From Sphingobacterium sp. (GTDB taxonomy: Bacteria > Bacteroidota > Bacteroidia > Sphingobacteriales > Sphingobacteriaceae): a stretch of 36,600 bases of DNA. Location: contig JALAGS010000114.1 in NCBI GenBank assembly GCA_022712315.1, forward strand, positions 1 through 36,600. Reading direction: 5' to 3'. Under the pieces are notes generated by a model that was not told the origin of the DNA, did no database searches, and saw only the letters and a list, made by a program, of their open reading frames with translations. The position numbers were made by a program, and so were the translations under genes. Each line of letters starts with the position of its first letter. Position 1 is the first letter of the stretch. Below, in pieces: positions 25,675 to 31,898 of the stretch.

Positions 25675-26025
25675 ATGAATACAACAGTTCAATCTGGCAA
25701 TGGTTTCTCCTATTATTGCCAAAACGGAGCGCTATTCATGAATGGAATAGAGCCCCTAGACAACGATCCTTCTACCGACAACGGCAGCCGTACCTACACT
25801 CCACCAAAAGTTCCTGATCTTGATGATCTAGCACCCGATTTATATTATCCAGAGAATACCGAAGGACCTGATCCAAGTGAAGAGGAACAGCGCGACCGTA
25901 GTAATAAAGAAAAAATTAATACGGAGGAGGATCAACATAAAGAAAAACCTGATCATTCAGAAGAAGATATTTATGATGCTGAATCCGATCAGAAAGAAAA
26001 TGACAAAAAAAACTCCCTCAATTGA
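25675..26025 (+). CDS. Hypothetical acidic, disordered 116-residue protein
   Basis: No family recognised. The first ~30 residues (MNTTVQSGNGFSYYCQNGAL) look compact and aromatic; the remaining part is strongly acidic and rich in Asp, Glu, Pro, Lys and Ser (DNDPSTDNGS, DLDDLAPDLYYPE, DPSEEEQRDRSN, DHSEEDIYDAESDQ), so it is probably unstructured. There is no signal peptide. The TGA stop lies inside the downstream terminator palindrome. The protein resembles the 99-residue product at 34180 in overall plan. An overlapping frame from 25578 encodes a basic, low-plausibility product and is not called. Similarity to hydrophilin-like stress proteins is only in composition. Confidence 0.6.
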   Translation: MNTTVQSGNGFSYYCQNGALFMNGIEPLDNDPSTDNGSRTYTPPKVPDLDDLAPDLYYPENTEGPDPSEEEQRDRSNKEKINTEEDQHKEKPDHSEEDIYDAESDQKENDKKNSLN

Positions 26026-26036
26026 GGGAGTTTTTT
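26007..26036. terminator. Bidirectional terminator overlapping a stop codon
   Basis: A perfect 30-nt palindrome: AAAAAACTCCCTCAA followed by TTGAGGGAGTTTTTT. GC-rich core with A- and T-runs on both sides, so it works in both directions, ending the acidic-protein gene (+) and the lipoprotein gene (-). The plus-strand stop codon (26023-26025) lies within the right arm. Confidence 0.88.
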
Positions 26037-26083
26037 ATCGGATATACTGAAGTCTGAATGATAAAGAAGAGTCCGGAAGATTT

Positions 26084-26335
26084 TTAAGGTTTAGATTTTG
26101 ATCCATTGATACTGTCTTTTCTAAGCGTGTCTGCCAAACTGGTATCTTTCTGCATCGTCATTTTTTGCTGCTCGCTTAAATTGTACCTTGTTTCATCAGC
26201 ATCACTCGGCGCAATGTTGTCCGATTGACCACTTCCTTCCGATGGAGTTTTCTTTGAATTTTGACACGAAAATAATAATGTAGCACCAAATATGAGTGTT
26301 ACTAAACCTGTTGTAAATTTTCTGCTCTTTTCCAT
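26084..26335 (-). CDS. Small hypothetical lipoprotein
   Basis: An 83-residue exported protein. The signal sequence MEKSRKFTTGLVTLIFGATL ends in the lipobox LLFSC with Cys24 as the lipidation site. The mature part of 60 residues is hydrophilic and Ser/Asp/Lys-rich (QNSKKTPSEGSGQSDNIAPS, then LSEQQKMTMQKDTSLADTL), probably unstructured. No domain is recognised. It lies in the cluster of small stress-type genes and is transcribed towards the terminator it shares with the acidic-protein gene. Confidence 0.75.
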   Translation of the reverse strand: MEKSRKFTTGLVTLIFGATLLFSCQNSKKTPSEGSGQSDNIAPSDADETRYNLSEQQKMTMQKDTSLADTLRKDSINGSKSKP

Positions 26336-26731
26336 AGTCTATCTTGCTTTTGTTTCAAATATTTAGATAAGAACCACATTAAAAGCTAATTAGTTCAACA
26401 AAACTGACAAAAAATCGCCATTGGCATTTATGATTACAAAAATGTACGTTTTTCTTATTTTAATAAAACGAGGCTAACCCGTAATTTAGACATTTCTTAA
26501 GGGAACAAATACCCAATTGACCAAGTTCTAATTGATCATTTCTCTTTATTGGGACACAATTAATATCCCCTTTCTGTAGTGTTTCGGCTACAAAAACAAC
26601 CAATCCGATTGCATACGTATTTTTCCCATATACCTGTTTAAACAAATTTCAATTGGAATAAAATGGTGAAAGTAGCACTTTAATTGTACTTAATTCCAAA
26701 ATACACATCAATCAATTTAACAAACGATACT
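26336..26731. other. 396-nt gap between the lipoprotein and orphan ECF genes
   Basis: Divergent promoter space for the lipoprotein gene (-) and the ECF sigma gene (+). An open frame on the minus strand (26460-26645, 61 codons from a TTG) shows no recognisable family and is not called. No full TAnnTTTG box is evident, so promoters here may depend on an alternative sigma factor, possibly the ECF protein itself. Confidence 0.5.
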
Positions 26732-27232
26732 ATGAGCAATTCAAATTTAAATTTGTTAGTCGAAGAGAAAAGAAGCCTTCTGAAACATTTTGCAGGGAAA
26801 TTTACAAACGATCCCGACGAAAAAGAAGATCTGATTCAGGAGACTCTTATTCGTGCCTTAAAATCGATCGATGATTTTATCCGCCATCCTAAATTAATGT
26901 CTTGGCTCTATGTGATCATGAAAAATGTATACATTAACCAGTACCGTAAGGCCAAACGTATAAACGATATCCATGAAACTTATATCGATCTGGAAAGCAC
27001 CAACACAATAGAATCCAACAAGAGTGACAACAAGTTCATCGCTGATGATATTGAAAAAGCAATGTGCAGTTTGTCGGAAGAAAATTATCAAGTATTCCAA
27101 TTGTTCCTCGAAGGATACAAATATCACGAGATTGCCTCCTATTTTGGAATGCCTGAAGGTACAATTAAAACCAGAATACACATGACAAGGAAAAAGCTGC
27201 AAAAACAGCTTAAAATTTACAGACTAAAGTAA
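26732..27232 (+). CDS. Orphan ECF RNA polymerase sigma factor
   Basis: A 166-residue sigma-70 family protein. Region 2 covers about residues 12-80: LLKHFAGKFTNDPDEKEDLIQETLIRALKSI followed by LMSWLYVIMKNVYINQYRKAKR. Region 4 covers about residues 110-160: LSEENYQVFQLFLEGYKYHEIASYFGMPEGTIKTRIHMTRKKLQ, a complete helix-turn-helix. ATG at 26732 (MSNSNLNLLV) is preferred to a TTG at 26684. Unlike the gene at 936 it has no FecR or other anti-sigma gene beside it; the following gene is a small basic protein of unknown role. Because it sits amid trehalose, CsbD, topoisomerase IB and Ku genes, it could direct a stress regulon, which is inference. Confidence 0.9.
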   Translation: MSNSNLNLLVEEKRSLLKHFAGKFTNDPDEKEDLIQETLIRALKSIDDFIRHPKLMSWLYVIMKNVYINQYRKAKRINDIHETYIDLESTNTIESNKSDNKFIADDIEKAMCSLSEENYQVFQLFLEGYKYHEIASYFGMPEGTIKTRIHMTRKKLQKQLKIYRLK

Positions 27233-27307
27233 AACAAAATATATCCCTTGAAGTTATCTACTAGAGTAGCTTAACCGTAATCAGAAAATTTGCTAAATAA
27301 AAAACAT

Positions 27308-27499
27308 ATGAAATCAGAAGTTAAAATAAAGAATCAGCCCAATATGGTCATTACGCTGATTATCTGTGGCGGTCCCATTGGAAAGAGAAATGGTAAAACC
27401 ATAATACAGTCGGAAGTCTCGGAAGAAGTGGAGAAGAAACCGATCAAAGCGGACACAGAGAAAGGTAAAAAGACTTCTTATGTTGATAAAACAAAATAG
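27308..27499 (+). CDS. Hypothetical small basic protein
   Basis: A 63-residue Lys-rich product (MKSEVKIKNQPNMVITLIIC followed by GGPIGKRNGKTII and a charged tail EEVEKKPIKADTEKGKKTSY). No family recognised. The hydrophobic patch NMVITLIICGGPIG is too short for a standard membrane segment. It begins 75 nt after the ECF sigma gene in the same direction and precedes a strong terminator, so it is likely the second gene of that transcript. A role as a regulator of the sigma factor is possible by position alone. Confidence 0.5.
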   Translation: MKSEVKIKNQPNMVITLIICGGPIGKRNGKTIIQSEVSEEVEKKPIKADTEKGKKTSYVDKTK

Positions 27500-27512
27500 A
27501 TAGAAATTTACC

Positions 27513-27555
27513 ATTAAAAACGGCTGCTTTTTCAGTAAAAGTAGCCGTTTTTAAT
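27513..27555. terminator. Terminator after the orphan ECF transcript
   Basis: ATTAAAAACGGCTGCTTTT (27513-27531) pairs with AAAAGTAGCCGTTTTTAAT (27537-27555) with one internal mismatch and a short loop. T-runs lie within the stem's right arm. It closes the ECF/small-protein unit. Confidence 0.85.
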
Positions 27556-27873
27556 GCCTTTTCCTATTTTATCTATTGTTAGCCTACCCCCACTCTTTTC
27601 TGTATAAAACCCTTGATGTATGTAAATAATACGCATCTTATTTTTTTCGAAAACCGGAGATATCGCTCATCCGTTCTTAATAGAGATTAACAATTTGCAT
27701 ATCAGCAAAAAATAAACAATACCTGATAAATGACAATACTTCGATCATATACAGATCAACAGTGATCGAATTGTAACTTATTAAAGGACGACTGATTTAT
27801 TCGTACACATACACATACAAAATTTAGGTAGCATTTTGGGATTTAAAAATACGTTGATTTTGGACATTATTAT
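27556..27873. other. 318-nt AT-rich gap before topoisomerase IB
   Basis: No gene seen on either strand. The 3' half contains the repetitive ACACATACACATACA near 27805-27820 and TAGCATTTTGG near 27829-27839, which approaches but does not match the -7 consensus. It presumably holds the topoisomerase promoter and a leader. Confidence 0.45.
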
Positions 27874-28848
27874 ATGAAAGTAAAAGCTGGTTATACAAGA
27901 AAGAAAATAGGCAAGTCTTTTAAATATTTCGATACATCGGGAAACGAAGTATCTGATCAAAAGATCTTAGAAAGAATTACAAAACTGGTTATCCCACCCA
28001 ACTGGAAGGATGTATGGATTGCCAAAAGTGCCAACAGTGATCTGCAAGCTTTTGGATTCGACCAAAAAGAACGTAAACAATATATTTATCATGCGAAATT
28101 CGTTAACCAACGGCAGGCGGCAAAGTTCAGTAATATTCTTTTTATGGGTAAATACTTACAGGAATTAAGAAAAATCAGCACTAAACACCTCAAACATCAG
28201 GACTGGGATATGGATAAGTTATGTGCAATTGCATTTAAAATAATGGACAGTACATTAATCCGTATCGGCAATAAACGCTATACCCTTACCAATAAGTCTT
28301 ATGGCCTGAGTACACTGGAAAAAAGGCACGTTACCATCGAAAATAACAAGATATCTTTGGCTTATAAAGGCAAAAAGGGTGTTTTTCAGCAAAAGTCCTG
28401 GTCCAATAAGCAGCAGGCTAAACTTTTGGAAGAACTTCTAAAAATGAAAGGCAAAAGGATATTTCAGATTGATAGCGCTACATGCGAAAGCACTTTCTGT
28501 GGTGCCGCCTTTAATCACTATCTCCGGGAGAATTCTAAGGGCCAGATCAGCTGCAAAAGTATCCGTATCTGGGGAGCTAGTCGCGAAGCTTTTTATCAGC
28601 TCGCCCAAACAAAACCGGCAGAAACACTTAATGCACGAAAAAGACAGTTAAATAAAGTCATTAAACAGGTTGCCGAGCAACTCGGCAATACGAAGACTGT
28701 TTCGCAGACTTATTATATCCACCCTGCCATACAAAGTTTATTTATGGAGGGAAAATTCCCCAGCATAAAAAGTAAATTACCACTAGCGAAGTTGGAAGAT
28801 AAATTATACCGTTTTTTACTTAAATCCACCGATAAAGCAACAATTTAA
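27874..28848 (+). CDS. DNA topoisomerase IB (poxvirus type)
   Basis: A 324-residue monomeric enzyme that relaxes supercoils through a 3'-phosphotyrosyl intermediate. An N-terminal DNA-binding domain (VIPPNWKDVWIAKSANSDLQ and FGFDQKERKQYIYH) precedes the catalytic domain with the motifs MDSTLIRIGNKRYTLTNKSYGLSTL and QTYYIHPAI, where Tyr281 is the likely nucleophile. The motif usually read as K-D-F-R-T-W is K-S-I-R-I-W here (SCKSIRIWGAS), keeping the Lys and Arg. Bacterial TopIB proteins often occur with Ku/LigD and are linked to stress and DNA repair. It converges on the FAD oxidoreductase gene, sharing the four bases TTAA at their ends; Ku lies beyond that gene. Confidence 0.93.
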   Translation: MKVKAGYTRKKIGKSFKYFDTSGNEVSDQKILERITKLVIPPNWKDVWIAKSANSDLQAFGFDQKERKQYIYHAKFVNQRQAAKFSNILFMGKYLQELRKISTKHLKHQDWDMDKLCAIAFKIMDSTLIRIGNKRYTLTNKSYGLSTLEKRHVTIENNKISLAYKGKKGVFQQKSWSNKQQAKLLEELLKMKGKRIFQIDSATCESTFCGAAFNHYLRENSKGQISCKSIRIWGASREAFYQLAQTKPAETLNARKRQLNKVIKQVAEQLGNTKTVSQTYYIHPAIQSLFMEGKFPSIKSKLPLAKLEDKLYRFLLKSTDKATI

Positions 28849-30050
28849 CGGCCGAACCTAAACCATTCATCCAATGGATGGCTTAGGTTATTCATCCAGC
28901 ATGATACCATATCCATGGCTGCAACAGAAAATGTGATGCCATTTCCACCGAAACCACATACAAAGTAGGAGCTTTTGAACTTTTTATGCTTACCGATATA
29001 GGGCAACCCATCTTTGGTCGTTCCGAAAGTACCCGCCCAGGCAAAGTCTGGGTGGAAAGCTCTATCAGTAAAAATTTTGTTAAATGACTTTTCCAATTTA
29101 AGTGATTTCGCTGGGATAAGACTATCCCGTTTAATTGCATCTTTAAATTCTTCATCTTCTCCTCCAATCAGGAACCTATAATCGTCTGTTGTCCGCATAT
29201 ATAGATAAGGTTCAGCAGTATTCCAAATGAGCAGGTCCCGATAACGGTAATAAACTTCTTTATCGACTTCCGACACGATCGCGAATGTACTCAATAGATC
29301 AACAAATTTTTCAGGAATGAGATTTGTCGTTTCGTATCCTGTACAATAAATGATTTTTTTTGCTTTGATTTTAGCGCCCGTCGAGGTTGTTACAAGATTA
29401 TATCCCGACCTATATAATACGGTTTCTAAGGCTGTTTTATCGAAAATCAATAGTCCCTTTTTAACGTTGTATGCTAGCAGTTCATGTGTAAAGCAAAAGG
29501 CATCTATGCTTGCTCCTAGACCTGAGAGAATTCCAACATAAGCGCCATGTATAGCATAACGTTCACTAATCTCTTGTTCCGTTAACCATTTCACGTCGAA
29601 TCCCGCCTCTTGCCGGGCTTCAAACTCTTGTTTCAACCAGGAGACGTCTTTTTTTCTCGCCGAGTAGTAGAGTGATTTTTTTGTTCTAAAACCAGCTTTC
29701 GACCGGATTTTCTTGGCAATTTCCCCCAATTTGCCAATTGCTTCTCCACAGGCTCTATAACTCGCTATTGCAGCTTCTTCTCCAATTAATTCCTTTAACC
29801 TATACAAAGGCACATCTATTTCATATTGCAATATTGAGGTTGTCGCCGCCGAACTCCCATTCACAATTTCACGCTTGTCAATAAGTAGACATTTCTTTCC
29901 ATCTCCTATGCATTGATGTGCGATCAAAGCTCCCGTAATGCCCCCGCCAACGATAAGCACATCACAGCTGGCGTCGTGCCGCAAGGAAGGATAATTGTTT
30001 AAAAGGCCGTTTTTCACTAACCAGAAAGGTTCATTTGACTTTAAATCCAT
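28845..30050 (-). CDS. FAD-dependent oxidoreductase (DAO family)
   Basis: A 401-residue cytosolic flavoprotein. The dinucleotide-binding glycine motif is VLIVGGGITGALIAHQC near residue 29, followed by LLIDKREIVNGSSAATTS, and a C-terminal flavin-binding segment FAWAGTFGTTKDGLPYIGKH and CGFGGNGITFSVAAMDMV. This is the D-amino-acid oxidase / glycine oxidase / gamma-glutamylputrescine oxidase fold; the exact substrate is unknown. The gene lies between topoisomerase IB (convergent, 4-nt overlap) and ku (divergent, about 126 nt apart), so its expression may be tied to the same stress regulation, though a repair role has no support from its own sequence. Confidence 0.88.
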   Translation of the reverse strand: MDLKSNEPFWLVKNGLLNNYPSLRHDASCDVLIVGGGITGALIAHQCIGDGKKCLLIDKREIVNGSSAATTSILQYEIDVPLYRLKELIGEEAAIASYRACGEAIGKLGEIAKKIRSKAGFRTKKSLYYSARKKDVSWLKQEFEARQEAGFDVKWLTEQEISERYAIHGAYVGILSGLGASIDAFCFTHELLAYNVKKGLLIFDKTALETVLYRSGYNLVTTSTGAKIKAKKIIYCTGYETTNLIPEKFVDLLSTFAIVSEVDKEVYYRYRDLLIWNTAEPYLYMRTTDDYRFLIGGEDEEFKDAIKRDSLIPAKSLKLEKSFNKIFTDRAFHPDFAWAGTFGTTKDGLPYIGKHKKFKSSYFVCGFGGNGITFSVAAMDMVSCWMNNLSHPLDEWFRFGR

Positions 30051-30176
30051 TGTAATAAAACATAGTGAATGTCTGTATAACTATTTTTTTGAGAAATAGT
30101 TTGTTGGGCATTTTATTAAATTTCAAACCATTTGAACATTACCAAGGTTATCTTACTAGCAATAAATAGATTAGTT

Positions 30177-30932
30177 ATGCGAGCAATTTGGACGGGAGCT
30201 ATTGGTTTTGGTCTAGTCAATATCCCAATTAAAATATATAGTGCAACGGAGAGTGCGGCTTTAGATCTGGATATGCTTGATCGAAAGGATCTATCCAATA
30301 TTAAATTCAAGCGGGTAAATGAACAGACTGGCAAGGAGGTAAAATGGGACAATATTGTGAAGGGATATTTTATGAAAGACCATTACGTCGTGCTGGAAGA
30401 TGCAGATTTTGAAGATGCAAGTCCAGAAAAGACTAAACTTATCAATCTCCATGCTTTTGTCAAAATGATGGATGTCGACAGTATATATTTTGAAACGCCT
30501 TATTATTTGGAGCCACAAAAAGGCGGAGAAAAAGCCTATCAACTCTTACTCAAAGCATTGGAAAAAACTAAAATGGCAGGCTTAGGATCATTCGTGATGC
30601 GAAATGTAGAGCATCTAGCCCTGATAAAGCCCTATCAAAATGCATTAGTTTTGAATAAAATACGTTATCAACAGGAGATCAGGACACTCGATGAGTTGAA
30701 ATTACCCAGTAAAATTAAAATTCAAAAAGCAGAAATGGACATGGCTACACAGCTGATCGAGCAACACAGCGCATCCTTTGATATCAGTAGTTATAAAAAC
30801 GAATATATGGACGAGCTCCTCAAAATAATCAAACAAAAAGACAAGGGTAAACGTCCTACCATTCGAAAAATGAAAGTAGAGAACACAAAAGCAGATGATT
30901 TGCTTGCAAAATTGAAGGCAAGCCTAGGTTAA
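30177..30932 (+). CDS. ku: Ku protein, non-homologous end joining
   Basis: A 251-residue bacterial Ku homodimer subunit, which forms a ring on DNA double-strand ends and recruits LigD. Motifs: MRAIWTGAIGFGLVNIPIKIYSATE at the N-terminus, FKRVNEQTGKEVKWDNIVKGY, YYLEPQKGGEKAYQLLLKAL, and LVLNKIRYQQEIRTLDEL. The C-terminus (about 215-251, KDKGKRPTIRKMKVENTK) is a short Lys-rich tail. ATG at 30177 is preferred because MRAIWTGAI is the conserved start; the upstream frame from 30132 adds 15 residues without match. No ligD is in the window. It heads a tight unit: a 50-residue basic protein starts 18 nt later, and an unknown 208-residue protein 6 nt after that. Confidence 0.95.
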   Translation: MRAIWTGAIGFGLVNIPIKIYSATESAALDLDMLDRKDLSNIKFKRVNEQTGKEVKWDNIVKGYFMKDHYVVLEDADFEDASPEKTKLINLHAFVKMMDVDSIYFETPYYLEPQKGGEKAYQLLLKALEKTKMAGLGSFVMRNVEHLALIKPYQNALVLNKIRYQQEIRTLDELKLPSKIKIQKAEMDMATQLIEQHSASFDISSYKNEYMDELLKIIKQKDKGKRPTIRKMKVENTKADDLLAKLKASLG

Positions 30933-30950
30933 AACATAACACGCTGTACC

Positions 30951-31103
30951 ATGATACGTAAACTGAAATCGGGAAAGTATCGAATATATGCCAAGCATCC
31001 TGATAAAGAGACGCACCGACGTCGGAACTTGGGTACTTTTGATACCCTTGAGGAGGCAAAAAAACATGAGCAAGAAATTCAATATTTTAAACAAAAGAAG
31101 TGA
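30951..31103 (+). CDS. Ku-linked 50-residue basic protein
   Basis: A very small gene that reads MIRKLKSGKYRIYAKHPDKE, then THRRRNLGTFDTLEEAKKHE, then QEIQYFKQKK. The pattern 'K-S-G-K-Y-R-x-Y ... R-R-N-L-G-T-F-x-T-x-E-E-A-x-x-H-E' looks like two or three beta strands followed by one helix, much like the small DNA-binding fold of integrase arm domains and AP2-type proteins. I recall similar short proteins in proteobacteria, also without assigned function. The frame begins 18 nt after ku and ends 6 nt before the next gene, so it is co-transcribed and probably coupled. Net charge is strongly positive. A DNA-binding role beside Ku is plausible but inferred. Confidence 0.8.
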   Translation: MIRKLKSGKYRIYAKHPDKETHRRRNLGTFDTLEEAKKHEQEIQYFKQKK

Positions 31104-31109
31104 AAAACG

Positions 31110-31736
31110 ATGAAAAATATCATACCGGAACAAAAAGAAGGCAAGCATCTGGATTGCTTTGAATCCCTTGAGTTTCCCAGTGAAGCTATCGCCAATTTAG
31201 CCTATGATTTGGCGATAAACAATCTTAGAAATGTCAACCATTGGTATGAACTCGCGCAGTTACCTGCCACTGTATTTCAATTAACGGCTGGTTATGGTAC
31301 TCCAATTGATCGTTTACTCGAATTACATGATTATATCAGACTGGATATTCCAGGACCAGGACTCCCAAGTAGCGAGGGCTATGATTGGGTGAATGTTGTC
31401 AACGTCATTTCAGAAAAAAAAGACGATTATAGCGTTTTTGCGATAACATTAAAACCTTGCCCAGACCCAAGCCATCCTGGAGATAAAAATACAGCTCATT
31501 TTTTCGAGGGGATTTCATCTTCGACCTTTCTGATCGAACAACGAAGAAATAGCATCTTGTTTCAGTACGCTGGAAGAAATGAGATTATCAATGTTGATAA
31601 TGAAAATATCAGTGATAATATCAGGAATTATCTTGTTGGCCTAGCAGCTAAAATGGGTGCATCTTACCCACAATGGAAATCACTTCTTAAAGGAATGGCC
31701 CATGCGGTAGCAAAAGAATTTAGTTTAAACCATTAG
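31110..31736 (+). CDS. Conserved-looking hypothetical protein in the ku operon
   Basis: A 208-residue protein of unknown family. It is cytosolic, with no signal peptide or membrane segment. Features: a helical N-terminal part (FPSEAIANLAYDLAINNLRN), then LPATVFQLTAGYGTPIDRLL and a Gly/Pro-rich turn LDIPGPGLPSSEGYDWVNVV, a mixed beta region (YSVFAITLKPCPDPSHPGDK; AHFFEGISSSTFLIEQRRNS) and a C-terminal helix (AAKMGASYPQWKSLLKGMAH). The Pro/Gly-rich turn and repeated short strands suggest a compact beta fold. It follows the 50-residue gene by 6 nt, making ku-50aa-208aa a likely three-gene operon. Confidence 0.8.
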   Translation: MKNIIPEQKEGKHLDCFESLEFPSEAIANLAYDLAINNLRNVNHWYELAQLPATVFQLTAGYGTPIDRLLELHDYIRLDIPGPGLPSSEGYDWVNVVNVISEKKDDYSVFAITLKPCPDPSHPGDKNTAHFFEGISSSTFLIEQRRNSILFQYAGRNEIINVDNENISDNIRNYLVGLAAKMGASYPQWKSLLKGMAHAVAKEFSLNH

Positions 31737-31898
31737 TTCCTTCTATCGGATGGAATCAGTAGCGGCTTTAATTTCAAAGTAGAAGAAATCTATAAGACAG
31801 TTTTATACACTTTATAACGTTCTGTTATCAAAGATTCGATCTATGTTGTCGTGATTTTTTCGTATATTTATGTATATCATAAGAAGTTTTGGGGTATT

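Noticed and set aside
25578..25817. Plus-strand frame of 79 codons overlapping the acidic-protein gene
   Set aside because: Out of frame with 25675-26025, basic and Trp/Arg-rich in its second half as expected of a shadow of an acidic gene; no family match.
26460..26645. Minus-strand open frame of 61 codons in the gap before the orphan ECF gene
   Set aside because: Starts with TTG, has no recognisable family, no ribosome-binding site and no supporting context; AT-rich gaps give frames of this size by chance.
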